A DNA stretch of 25,215 nucleotides, taken from contig NZ_AJZM02000180.1 in the NCBI RefSeq assembly GCF_000272405.2, positions 1-25,215 on the forward strand, given 5' to 3'. Both the position numbers and the translations under genes were made by a program. Below are positions 8,131-15,915 of this stretch, piece after piece. Source of the stretch: Vibrio tasmaniensis 1F-187. GTDB lineage: Bacteria > Pseudomonadota > Gammaproteobacteria > Enterobacterales > Vibrionaceae. The notes beneath the pieces were generated by a model that was not told the DNA's origin, did not search any database, and saw only the letters and a program-made list of their open reading frames with translations. Each line of letters opens with the position of its first letter. Positions within the stretch are counted from its first letter, which is position 1.

Positions 8131-9831
8131 TTACTTTTTCTTCACGACTTGTTTGATGGCCATTTCAGCCAGTTTTGGCGTCGCGGCTTTCAACGCACTT
8201 GGTGCCACCTTCTTACCGACTTTTACTGCTTTATTCAGTTGGCCTTTAACCGACGTGCCTCTTTTCATGGCTTCTAAACGTTGGCGGTTTCTCTGAACGT
8301 TATTTGCGTCAGCGATACGCTCAATCAACGTCTGCCTTAAAGTATCTAAACCAAACTGTACCTTTTCTGGCGCAATCGCCAGCGGCAAAGCGATGTCCGG
8401 CTGCAACAATGTTTGATTATATTCGAGCGCTTGAGCAATGATCTTTGCTTTGGTTGATGTTGGGTTCTCTAAGTCATACGGCGGTTGCCAGTCGTCTACA
8501 GGCTTTAATCTGTCTACCTGATTCACAACTGACACCACAATCGGCTTCTTGCGTGAGATGTTCTTAGGATCATCATAGAAAGCATCAAATCTATCTTTCA
8601 ACTGCTTATCCAAATCACGTGCAGACTGATTGGCTTTAAGTACCCACAGCACCACATCAGCTTGGGTCATCTCTTTAAGCATCTGCGCTTCGGTTTTAGG
8701 ATTGCCATCAAGCCCTTGAAGATCAACCACGCGAACATCATTATCGTCGACAAACGCGTTGTAGACGGTTGATGTATCGGTTGATGGTAGAACATCCACT
8801 TCTGCAACCAACTCTTGCTTAAGCGCATTGATAAGTGAAGATTTACCAGAGCTGGTTTGCCCCACCAGCACGATTCGCACAGGCTCTAATTCAGGAGCAA
8901 AGCGTTGTTCGTCGAGTTCAGAAACATCGGACACTTTAAGTGCTTCATCTTCAATGCTGAAACGTCCGCTATAGAGATCAATCGCCACCGCCGCCACTTC
9001 ATCTAATAAGGCTTGTTTAGCGGCGTATTGCATGTCATCAACCACACCTCTTGTCATTGAAGATGTCGCTTGCTCTCTCCCTAAATCAGAAACAACTTTT
9101 AGCGGGTTCAAATAGAGGTTTTTGAGGTGATTCCCCCAAATAGCGGCCTTAACGATCTTTTGCCCTAGCTCGCCATATTTATCATAGGCTTCGTAGCCCG
9201 CCTTAATGTAAGAAACCTTGAGATACTCAATGCCCGGTATATGCTCTCGCACTACCAGTTTGTAGCGTCGGCTGACCTCTTCGAAGAGTTTTAGCCCTTC
9301 AGGAATCGAGAAATCGAGCGATTTCTTATCAAACTTTTTCGCCACAAACTCAAGTACTTCTAAACCGGTTTGGTCTAGGTTGCCCCACTCTATGTCGACC
9401 ATTAATTGTTGGCGTACATGGTGTTTTGAATCATTCCAGATCGACAGTTCTTTTTGAGACCAATCAGTCGAAGCCTTAACCAATGCATCGTTGATATCAG
9501 CTTTGCTATGTTGTGAATCAGATTCAGAACTTCCCTCGCCAAGGCCGTCGCTCTCTTTATTTGAGAAGGGCTCCGTACTTGAAGATCGGCGTGAAGAGCG
9601 GCTTGAAGAATCGCGTGAAGAACGACTAGAAATGAACAAGGGAATGGTGAACACCAAAGTACTCACGGCAATGGCAATCGACATTTCGAGTAGGTAACCG
9701 TATTTGATCGCCAAGAAGACACCAAAACCCATCATGATAATGCTTGGGAAGATAGCCGAAATCAGGGCAATGCCCCAACGGCCGCTCGATAGCACCGCCA
9801 GTAATCGAAATAGGTTTCTAATTTTCTTCAT
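8131..9831 (-). CDS. membrane-anchored Era/dynamin-like GTPase
   Basis: 566 aa. Two N-terminal membrane segments (about 19-41 and 49-68) are followed by a serine/arginine-rich low-complexity linker (about 69-110), a helical middle region, and a P-loop GTPase domain. The P-loop GQTSSGKS is at about 324-331, the G3 DLQG motif follows in VRVVDLQGLDG, and a G4-like NQVD occurs in VVSVVNQVDRL. The C-terminal tail is strongly basic and ends in KKK. The 50S-ribosome-binding GTPase family (PF01926) is the best fit. Its start overlaps the end of the upstream GTPase gene by 14 nt, so the two are translationally coupled and probably work together. The process is unknown; membrane remodelling or stress roles are only inference. 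Confidence 0.85.
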   Translation of the reverse strand: MKKIRNLFRLLAVLSSGRWGIALISAIFPSIIMMGFGVFLAIKYGYLLEMSIAIAVSTLVFTIPLFISSRSSRDSSSRSSRRSSSTEPFSNKESDGLGEGSSESDSQHSKADINDALVKASTDWSQKELSIWNDSKHHVRQQLMVDIEWGNLDQTGLEVLEFVAKKFDKKSLDFSIPEGLKLFEEVSRRYKLVVREHIPGIEYLKVSYIKAGYEAYDKYGELGQKIVKAAIWGNHLKNLYLNPLKVVSDLGREQATSSMTRGVVDDMQYAAKQALLDEVAAVAIDLYSGRFSIEDEALKVSDVSELDEQRFAPELEPVRIVLVGQTSSGKSSLINALKQELVAEVDVLPSTDTSTVYNAFVDDNDVRVVDLQGLDGNPKTEAQMLKEMTQADVVLWVLKANQSARDLDKQLKDRFDAFYDDPKNISRKKPIVVSVVNQVDRLKPVDDWQPPYDLENPTSTKAKIIAQALEYNQTLLQPDIALPLAIAPEKVQFGLDTLRQTLIERIADANNVQRNRQRLEAMKRGTSVKGQLNKAVKVGKKVAPSALKAATPKLAEMAIKQVVKKK

Positions 9832-10930
9832 AGCCCGACGCCGCCTTTCCTTTTTTCAGGGATTCTTTGTAGATCTTCTGCATCTCTTCTTCAGACACTT
9901 CTTCACCTTTGTTCTTATGATAGAAGTAAAAACAAGCCGCGCGACCTAAACCATAAGAGGTGCCGAAACTCATTGCCGCTGCAGCCACCGCACCTACCGT
10001 TTGACCATAAACTGGAATCAGCTTTATCAACTGTCGAGTGCCCAGTTTCATTCCGTATTGCAAAGCAAAGCTGCTTCCGAGAGTGCCTATCAACTCACTG
10101 AAGACTCGCTTGTTCCACTCGACCCCATATTGATTGGCCAAGCTGTGAAGCATTTTGGCTTGAATCGCAGGTACCGATACCAAACCAACCCCCGGAATCA
10201 GGTCGCTCGCTGCGGCACTTCCCGCATACCAAAGCACTTCGTTTTCTACTTGATCAAAGTTGGCTTCTTCCTGTGTGGAGTGCTCTTTGTCTTGCACCAT
10301 CATTCCAATAACAGGAAGAATACTGGTCAGCTTTTCTAACAAGATGTCATAGTTGTAAATTGAACCACTGTTATTGCTCGAGTCATCCGTTTCGAAATCG
10401 ACCGCTACCGATTCAAACTCTTTACCCCAAGCCTTCTCTACTTGGTTGGTGTTGAACTGAACCTGCCTTGCTCGATCTGGTTCACCGGAAGACAACACTG
10501 CAGTATGAACAAGCAGCAAGTGTCTAATTTTCTTCTGTTTCTTAATCTGCTTTAGAGCCGCAAGCACTGAGGATTGTTCAGGTTCGTCGGCTTTCATTAC
10601 AACGACTAACGCATTACCTGCCTGACCAATCTCTTCCAGATCCTCTTTCGCATCATAATTCGCTTCGCTTAGTCCTCTGGTATCGAGAAAGCGCATCACC
10701 GGTTTGTCTTGTGGGAATTCGTAAGACATCGCCGTCATGGTACAAGGCGCAAAACCATTGCCCACTTCTACAGACGAGTCACCAGTCACCGCCTGAATAA
10801 ACGATGACTTGCCCGCCCCCGTTTTTCCCAACAGCCACAATGTTGGCAGATGCTGACGCTGGTATTCATGGGCCTGAGTAAGATCTGGGTTCTTGCTCGG
10901 ATTGATGAAGTCTTTTATTTGATCAAACAT
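9818..10930 (-). CDS. GTPase with C-terminal hydrophobic (DUF697-like) region
   Basis: About 370 aa from the ATG at 10930. An upstream in-frame TTG at 10981 would add 17 residues but has no better ribosome binding site. The P-loop GKTGAGKS is at residues 35-42 and the G3 motif DTRG lies in MRFLDTRGLSE. A canonical NKxD G4 motif is not evident; the equivalent strand reads LLLVHTAV, so guanine specificity may be unusual. Residues from about 235 on contain long hydrophobic, alanine/glycine-rich helices (WYAGSAAASDLIPGVGLVSVPAIQAK and a second block near the C-terminus), like DUF697-type membrane-associated GTPases. It is first in a two-gene operon with the membrane-anchored GTPase, which it overlaps by 14 nt. 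Confidence 0.85.
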   Translation of the reverse strand: MFDQIKDFINPSKNPDLTQAHEYQRQHLPTLWLLGKTGAGKSSFIQAVTGDSSVEVGNGFAPCTMTAMSYEFPQDKPVMRFLDTRGLSEANYDAKEDLEEIGQAGNALVVVMKADEPEQSSVLAALKQIKKQKKIRHLLLVHTAVLSSGEPDRARQVQFNTNQVEKAWGKEFESVAVDFETDDSSNNSGSIYNYDILLEKLTSILPVIGMMVQDKEHSTQEEANFDQVENEVLWYAGSAAASDLIPGVGLVSVPAIQAKMLHSLANQYGVEWNKRVFSELIGTLGSSFALQYGMKLGTRQLIKLIPVYGQTVGAVAAAAMSFGTSYGLGRAACFYFYHKNKGEEVSEEEMQKIYKESLKKGKAASGYEEN

Positions 10931-11169
10931 GTTTAGAGTAACGCTCACTTGATGTTGAGATTCGAGTTGATGACAAAGCAATACTGACTTATATAATCAC
11001 AAATCATATTAAACTTATGTTTGTTCAGTCGCACAGGTTTACAATACCTAAACGCTTGTTTTTATTTGCGCGCTCATTTTTATAGACGCTTTTTTATACG
11101 TGCGAGTATCATCGTATTGATTCACGCATCGAACGAACATTAACAAACACAGAGAAGTAAAAGGTAAGT

Positions 11170-11694
11170 ATGGAACAAATTTATTTAGCTGGCGGTTGCT
11201 TATGGGGCGTACAGGAATTTATTAAGTACGTTCCTGGTGTTATCAGCACAGAAGCAGGCCGTGCCAATGGAAGCGCCCAGCTAACCGAAAACGGGTCGAC
11301 ACAATGCGATAGCACGCAATGCAATGGCACACAAAGCGATTACGATGGCTATGCAGAATGCGTACAAATTGAATTTGATCCAAGCGTTACGTCTGTAATG
11401 ATTTTGATGGAACACTTGTTTGAGATTATCGACCCTTACAGCGTGAATCAACAAGGTGTCGATGTCGGAGAGAAATACCGCACAGGCGTATACAGCACTA
11501 ACGCAGAACACTTAACCGAAGCTAAGCACTATATTGCCTCTCGTGACGACGCCGACCGTATCGCACTCGAGATATTACCGTTAACTCACTATGTCGCGAG
11601 TGATGATATCCATCAGCATCACTTAAGTCACTTCCCTGAAGATCACCACTTATGTCATATCCCTTGGGATCTGCTGCATAAGTATAAATCCTAG
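11170..11694 (+). CDS. MsrA-family peptide-methionine (S)-S-oxide reductase-like protein
   Basis: 174 aa. MsrA enzymes reduce methionine-S-sulfoxide in proteins. GGCLWGVQEF (8-17) is the MsrA active-site motif with catalytic C10; the usual GCFWG has F, here L. The stretch from IDPYSVNQQGVDVGEKYRTGVY is the conserved MsrA core (H/DP..LN.QG.D.G..YRS). The segment between them, normally YTGG...Y..V..G.TGHAE, is replaced by a tandemly repeated Gly/Ser/Thr/Gln/Cys stretch (residues 42-56). It introduces C46 and C51, which might act as resolving cysteines or simply be expansion. The family call is firm; activity is uncertain. AAGG lies 5 nt before the ATG. It is divergent from the GTPase operon. 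Confidence 0.85.
   Translation: MEQIYLAGGCLWGVQEFIKYVPGVISTEAGRANGSAQLTENGSTQCDSTQCNGTQSDYDGYAECVQIEFDPSVTSVMILMEHLFEIIDPYSVNQQGVDVGEKYRTGVYSTNAEHLTEAKHYIASRDDADRIALEILPLTHYVASDDIHQHHLSHFPEDHHLCHIPWDLLHKYKS
11293..11337 (+). repeat. 15-bp in-frame tandem repeat (3 copies) inside the MsrA-like gene
   Basis: Three 15-bp units encode GSTQC, DSTQC and NGTQS. They lie where other MsrA proteins have a conserved non-repeated loop, so this is likely an expansion that could vary in copy number between strains. Confidence 0.8.
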
Positions 11695-11708
11695 ACTTAA
11701 ACGTTACG

Positions 11709-11729
11709 CCCTGAGCCCTGAGCCCTGAG
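11709..11729. repeat. 7-bp tandem repeat, three copies
   Basis: CCCTGAG occurs three times in a row just after the stop codon of the MsrA-like gene, before its terminator. Confidence 0.75.
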
Positions 11730-11746
11730 CCTAGAAACAGAACACT

Positions 11747-11784
11747 AAAAAGCCCCAATAAGCATTTACCTATTGGGGCTTTTT
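11747..11784 (+). terminator. terminator of the MsrA-like gene
   Basis: A 14-bp perfect stem (AAAAAGCCCCAATA / TATTGGGGCTTTTT) with a 10-nt loop and flanking A and T runs; it could work in both directions. Confidence 0.9.
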
Positions 11785-11880
11785 AAATTATTTCAGTATG
11801 AGCTAAAGCCAGAAAGCTTATTGAGTGATTTTCAAAAGCTCTCCGTACATATCACATTAAACTTTGGCAGTTCAAACGAA

Positions 11881-11902
11881 CGGCTACCGCAATCGGTAGC
11901 CG
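11881..11902 (-). terminator. terminator of the symporter gene
   Basis: A 9-bp perfect GC-rich stem (CGGCTACCG / CGGTAGCCG) with a 4-nt loop, followed on the minus strand by TTCGTTTG, 35 bp after the symporter stop codon. Confidence 0.75.
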
Positions 11903-11936
11903 CTGTAAAAAGTTATAGTTTTTGATTTAAAAGGAA

Positions 11937-13709
11937 TTAGCCTTCGGCTGGCGTCACTTCGTCTTGTTGCTCGACTTTGTCATCGACCGCTTTAACAAGT
12001 AACAGACCGACAGAGAACACAATCAAACCACACAGAACGAATACCATGCGTCCCCACATAGGGTTTGGCAGTACGAACATTGTCATTACGCCCACACCCG
12101 CTACCGCGATAAGTGAACCCAACATACGACGTTGCTTGTTATCCAGTTTCTTCTGTTCATTACTTTCAGCTACTAACGGTGTTGCTAGATTGTTGAAGAA
12201 CTTGTCGACATCTTTCTCACGGTGTTCCGGTAATGGCTTATAGAACAGTGTTGAAAGAACGAAGAAGCCAGCAGTAAATACGATGTGACCGATAAGGCCG
12301 ATAGCCACTTTTAGGTCAGCCCACTCACGGCCAGTTAGTTCGTTTAGACCGAACCAGTTTTGAATCATGTCCGCTGTGATAACGAAACCAACGAAGTAAG
12401 AAACCACACCACCGACTACTAGCGTACCCCAACCTGCCCAATCCGGTGTTTTACGGATGAAGAAGCCACAGAATGCTGGAATTGTCATTGGGAAGCCGAT
12501 CAATGCGCCCACGTACATCATGGTGTCGAACAGGCTCAGACCTTTAAGAGAGTTGATGAACAGAGCAACCAAGATGATCGCGATACCGAAGAAAGTAGAC
12601 GTTAGCTTAGAAACAACCATTAGCTCTTTCTCTGTCGCTTTAGGACGAAGAATCGGCTCGTAGAAGTTCTTAACAAAGATACCTGAGTTACGGTTTAGAC
12701 CAGAGTCCATTGAAGACATAGTCGCAGCAAACATAGCGGCAATCAGAAGGCCAACCATACCTGCAGGCATGTATTCTTGAACAAAGTAAAGGTAAGCGAA
12801 GTCAGCGGCTTTGCTGCCAGCGTCTGGGTAAGCTGCTGCTAAATCAACACCTTGACCTGCCATGAACCAAGAAGGCATGAACCAGATGATTGGACCAAGC
12901 GTCATTAGTACACAAGCAAGCAGTGCTGCTTTACGTGCGTTGTTTGAGTCTTTCGCTGCAAGGTAACGGTAAGAGTTCAGCATGTTATTGGTGATACTGA
13001 ACTGCTTCAAGAAGATGAACACCGCCCAAATGCTGAAAATGCTTAGGTAGTTAAGGTTATCACCCGTGATAAATGAATCGGTTGGGAAATCATTGATGAT
13101 TTGCGTGACACCGCCACCGTGGTAGACCGCTACTACAGCACACGTTACGGTCACTGCCATAATGATAACCATCTGCATAAAGTCAGATGCGATTACCGCC
13201 CAAGAGCCGCCCGTTACTGACATCACCAATACAACCAGACCCGTTAGGACAATCGTCGTTGTCATATCAAAGCCGAAGATACCCGATGCGATGATCGCAA
13301 GGCCGTTCAACCAGATACCTGCGGAGATAACGCTGTTTGGCATGCCAGACCAAGTAAATACTTGCTCATTCACCTTACCAAAACGCATACGAATCGCCTC
13401 AATTACCGTCACAACGCGCAGTTGGCGGAACTTCGGAGCGAAGTAAAGGTAGTTCATTAGGTAACCGAATGCGTTCGCGATGAAGATAATCGCTACGGCA
13501 AAACCATCGGTAAAAGCTTTACCTGCTGCACCAGTAAATGTCCAAGCACTGAACTGGGTCATAAATGCGGTTGCACCTACCATCCACCACAGCATATTAC
13601 CTCCCCCACGGAAGTAATCACTTGTCGTACTTGTAAACGTTCGGAACATCCACCCTATCGCAATTAAGAATAGGAAGTAGATGCCAACTATCAGGGTATT
13701 GAGTTCCAT
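11937..13709 (-). CDS. sodium:solute symporter, probable alginate oligomer/uronate transporter
   Basis: 590 aa, inner-membrane protein of the SSS family (PF00474) with about 13-14 membrane segments, beginning MELNTLIVGIYFLFLIAIGW. The conserved SSS regions are visible: a TSDYFRGGG segment after TM1, FSAWTFTGAAG in TM2, and a SMDSGLNRNSGIF segment. The long C-terminal hydrophilic insertion (LPEHREKDVDKFFNNLATP) before the last two membrane helices is typical of the oligosaccharide/uronate-type symporters found in Vibrio alginate clusters (ToaA/B/C-type). The substrate is inferred from family resemblance and from the porin and reductase in the same window. AAGG lies 7 nt before the ATG. Candidate operators of the shared motif lie upstream at 13771 and 13826. 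Confidence 0.85.
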   Translation of the reverse strand: MELNTLIVGIYFLFLIAIGWMFRTFTSTTSDYFRGGGNMLWWMVGATAFMTQFSAWTFTGAAGKAFTDGFAVAIIFIANAFGYLMNYLYFAPKFRQLRVVTVIEAIRMRFGKVNEQVFTWSGMPNSVISAGIWLNGLAIIASGIFGFDMTTTIVLTGLVVLVMSVTGGSWAVIASDFMQMVIIMAVTVTCAVVAVYHGGGVTQIINDFPTDSFITGDNLNYLSIFSIWAVFIFLKQFSITNNMLNSYRYLAAKDSNNARKAALLACVLMTLGPIIWFMPSWFMAGQGVDLAAAYPDAGSKAADFAYLYFVQEYMPAGMVGLLIAAMFAATMSSMDSGLNRNSGIFVKNFYEPILRPKATEKELMVVSKLTSTFFGIAIILVALFINSLKGLSLFDTMMYVGALIGFPMTIPAFCGFFIRKTPDWAGWGTLVVGGVVSYFVGFVITADMIQNWFGLNELTGREWADLKVAIGLIGHIVFTAGFFVLSTLFYKPLPEHREKDVDKFFNNLATPLVAESNEQKKLDNKQRRMLGSLIAVAGVGVMTMFVLPNPMWGRMVFVLCGLIVFSVGLLLVKAVDDKVEQQDEVTPAEG

Positions 13710-13770
13710 CTTGAGACCTTTTTATTTATGTTTTTTTGTTAAGGTCACTATAGATAGATGGTAACTATAT

Positions 13771-13782
13771 TTGTACTACAAT
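13771..13782. promoter_or_regulatory. palindromic variant of the shared operator motif upstream of the symporter
   Basis: TTGTACTACAA (13771-13781) is a perfect 5-1-5 palindrome, 61 bp upstream of the symporter start. It shares the TTGTA core with the motif copies elsewhere in the right half of the window. Confidence 0.5.
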
Positions 13783-13825
13783 AATTTAAATGCGTGACAG
13801 TAATCTTACAGTCCAGCACTCAAAT

Positions 13826-13835
13826 AATCATACAA
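13826..13835 (-). promoter_or_regulatory. candidate GntR operator, exact copy of TTGTATGATT
   Basis: AATCATACAA on the plus strand, so TTGTATGATT reading toward the symporter gene, about 117 bp upstream of its start. One of four exact copies in the window. Confidence 0.55.
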
Positions 13836-14073
13836 GTGATCGAGTTCAAATTTGCAACAACAGTCAACACGATGCATCAAACTTACACCTCCCAAACGTT
13901 AATTTTCAGTTCAAACATCAAAGACAAGAACCATAAAACACTAAGATACTGATAGATAAGAAAATAAACACAAAGGACAAATAACCAACATAGAAGCTAA
14001 CGTCATATACGAGCCATCTACAAGGTAAATTGATAGAGAAACTCCACTTACCAACAAAGTGAAAATGTTTATT

Positions 14074-14083
14074 TTGTATGATT
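14074..14083 (+). promoter_or_regulatory. candidate GntR operator, exact copy of TTGTATGATT
   Basis: Lies about 170 bp upstream of the MORN-like gene in the region it shares with the divergent symporter gene. Confidence 0.5.
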
Positions 14084-14252
14084 ACTAGAAGCTGCAACTA
14101 AATAAAAAACCGAACCGTTCCGAAGTTCCGCAACTTGGCACCTCAATAATGAAAACTTGAAAACCACTAATATAAGCTGACAGTCTTTCACGGAAGTGAA
14201 ATGCTTTTAACACACCGATTACACTTTCCCCGTCCATTAAAAAGGTGTCATT

Positions 14253-14867
14253 ATGAAGAAATACGTCCCAATCTTAATTGCTCTTAGTACGATGTCTTCT
14301 ATGAGCTATGCAGCCACCAGCAATGATGATGTTGTTGTTGACTATTTGCAGATGCGAAAAGGCGTGGCTTACCAAGTCAACCATTCAAAGCCATTTACTG
14401 GCCAATTTGAAGAGAAGTTCGATAACGGCCAAATCGCGACCAAAGCCCAATTTTCCGATGGTCTAGAACTTGGGTTAGAAACAAATTGGTATCAGAATGG
14501 CCAAGTCGCTTCTAAAGTGAATTACGTTAAAGGTAAACTGCAAGGCAAGGCTGAAACCTGGTATCCCAACGGTCAGAAAAAAGCTGAGCTCAGCTATAAA
14601 GACAATGAGCTGTCGGGTGCTGGCTCTCGTTGGTATCCGAATGGCGAACAAAGCCTAACAGCCGAATTCAGTCACGGGAAAACAAATGGATTAGTAACGA
14701 ACTACTACCCTAATGGCAATAAGGCTAGCCAAGCGAAATTTGATGAAGGCGAAGTAGCAAACGGAAAACTCACTCGCTGGAATACTAACGGTGACAAGGT
14801 TGAAGAACTGACCTTTAAAGACCACAAAATCACGTCTAAACAAGTTTGGATGCTGACAGAAAGCTAG
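14253..14867 (+). CDS. exported YwqK/MORN-type repeat protein
   Basis: 204 aa with a signal peptide (MKKYVPILIALSTMSSMSYA), so periplasmic or outer-membrane associated; no lipobox is seen. The mature part is built of about six repeats of roughly 22-24 residues with the core W/Y-Y-P/Q-N-G-x-x (WYQNGQVASKVNY, WYPNGQKKAELSY, WYPNGEQSLTAEF, YYPNGNKASQAKF and so on). This is the MORN_2/YwqK antitoxin-like repeat, which forms extended beta-hairpin sheets. The YwqK label comes from Bacillus; no toxin gene lies beside this one, so antitoxin function is unlikely. AAGG lies 7 nt before the ATG. The symporter is divergent, and the two share a region containing candidate operators, which suggests common control. 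Confidence 0.85.
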   Translation: MKKYVPILIALSTMSSMSYAATSNDDVVVDYLQMRKGVAYQVNHSKPFTGQFEEKFDNGQIATKAQFSDGLELGLETNWYQNGQVASKVNYVKGKLQGKAETWYPNGQKKAELSYKDNELSGAGSRWYPNGEQSLTAEFSHGKTNGLVTNYYPNGNKASQAKFDEGEVANGKLTRWNTNGDKVEELTFKDHKITSKQVWMLTES

Positions 14868-15204
14868 TCCAGTATAAGTTTGTGCTAAGGGCTAGTTTAC
14901 TGAGACTGTCCTAAATCCTGTATAATTGGCCCATAGCACTGCTCTTCCTGAGCGCATATTACTAGAACGGACTGCATTGTCATGAGGCTACTTTTCAGAG
15001 GTAATCTCAGCGTGAATAACGTTGATCTTATCTATCAACCTCACCTACCTATCAACCCCACCTCTTCGTACCTGATACATTGAAAAGTGCAACTGCAGTA
15101 GTGGGTCAAACGGATTCACTTGAACGTGCGGTGAGCAACCGAAAAGCTTAATCGTTAATCGTCTTGATAGATGCCCCAGATAACCCTCAACTCAAATTTC
15201 AGAC

Positions 15205-15240
15205 AAAAAAACGCTCATGTTGCCTGTATCAACATGAGCG
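15205..15240 (-). terminator. orphan intrinsic terminator on the minus strand
   Basis: An 11-bp perfect stem (CGCTCATGTTG / CAACATGAGCG, 15212-15222 and 15230-15240) with a 7-nt loop is followed on the minus strand by seven T residues. No minus-strand protein gene lies upstream of it for more than 1.5 kb, which is why an sRNA is proposed. Confidence 0.8.
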
Positions 15241-15284
15241 CAAGGGCAGATCTTCACTACCATGTCCTACCTTTCTAAACGAAA
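15205..15284 (-). ncRNA. candidate small RNA with its own promoter and terminator
   Basis: On the minus strand, TTATTG (15319-15314), a 17-bp spacer and TATAAC (15296-15291) form a plausible promoter. About 80 nt downstream is a strong intrinsic terminator. The body has a short hairpin (CTTTC / GAAAG) near the 5' end and a single-stranded stretch before the terminator, a layout common in Hfq-dependent sRNAs. A 23-codon frame starting at 15263 with AAAGG upstream runs through the terminator, so coding is less likely. No known sRNA family was recognised. Confidence 0.4.
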
Positions 15285-15705
15285 GCAGAAGTTATAATTA
15301 GAATAGTTGGGCGCAATAATTAAGGTATTACCTATTAATTATTTTTTTTAACATAGACTGAAGACTGACAGCCTTCTCCACCTCTAGCTTACTGTCCCCA
15401 AAACAGATAAAGCCCACATGTTTCAATTCATTCAAAAATTCACATCGTCGATGGTTCATCCGACAGCATTAGACAACCTGCCCTCATACCAATCTCAAAT
15501 TCAAGATCAGCTTTGTCGCTCAGCCATCATAGTGATCTTATTCACCCACCACCCGAACGCCAAAGAATAATAATGTATTACAAATAAAATCTACAGTGAA
15601 ACATTACTATTTTTGCTATAGCGCACATTACAGAAAGAACCCCTAACAAATAAATTAATATTTATTCTTTTAAAACAATGAATTACTTAACTTATCAATT
15701 TGTAA

Positions 15706-15757
15706 CGATCTGTGTAAATGAGATTTATGATAACAACAAGATCTAATTCACAGATCG
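15706..15757. promoter_or_regulatory. 9-bp inverted repeat upstream of the porin gene
   Basis: CGATCTGTG (15706-15714) and CACAGATCG (15749-15757) are perfect inverted copies 34 bp apart, 160-210 bp before the porin start. They could be paired operator half-sites or a stem in a long 5' leader. The TGTG/CACA cores recall CRP half-sites, but the spacing does not fit one CRP site. Confidence 0.4.
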
Positions 15758-15781
15758 ACCTTCACATTATCTATAGCATAT

Positions 15782-15791
15782 TTGTATTATT
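15782..15791 (+). promoter_or_regulatory. operator-motif variant upstream of the porin
   Basis: TTGTATTATT matches the shared motif at 9 of 10 positions, about 125 bp upstream of the porin start. Confidence 0.45.
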
Positions 15792-15915
15792 TTAATGCAA
15801 ACAGAACTCGGCGAATTCAACAGATTCAAAAAGACTGTTGCATTAATCAAACGAATTACCCTATTTGGCTCTAACTTGAGGCCAATACTCAACCTATAAA
15901 TATGGAATTAATACC

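Larger units (their letters stand above)
13710..14252. other. divergent promoter region between the symporter and the MORN-like gene
   Basis: 543 bp, AT-rich, no gene seen. It carries three copies or variants of the shared operator motif, at 13771-13782, 13826-13835 and 14074-14083. It must contain the promoters of both divergent genes. Confidence 0.6.
14868..15915. other. 1-kb gap upstream of the porin gene
   Basis: No long coding frame exists here. It holds a perfect -10-like TATAAT at 14921-14926 without a good -35, a short open plus-strand frame at 15026-15151 without a usable start, a candidate minus-strand sRNA at 15205-15284, a 9-bp inverted repeat at 15706-15757, and operator-like motifs at 15573-15583 (ATGTATTACAA) and 15782-15791. 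The interval 15300-15560 shows nothing I can name. Confidence 0.55.

Noticed and set aside
13162..13446. Plus-strand frames across the symporter gene
   Set aside because: Antisense shadows of a clear membrane transporter; composition reflects the complementary codons.
15192..15263. 23-codon frame with AAAGG in the sRNA candidate
   Set aside because: Not listed as a gene because it reads through the intrinsic terminator stem and T-run; kept only as an alternative.
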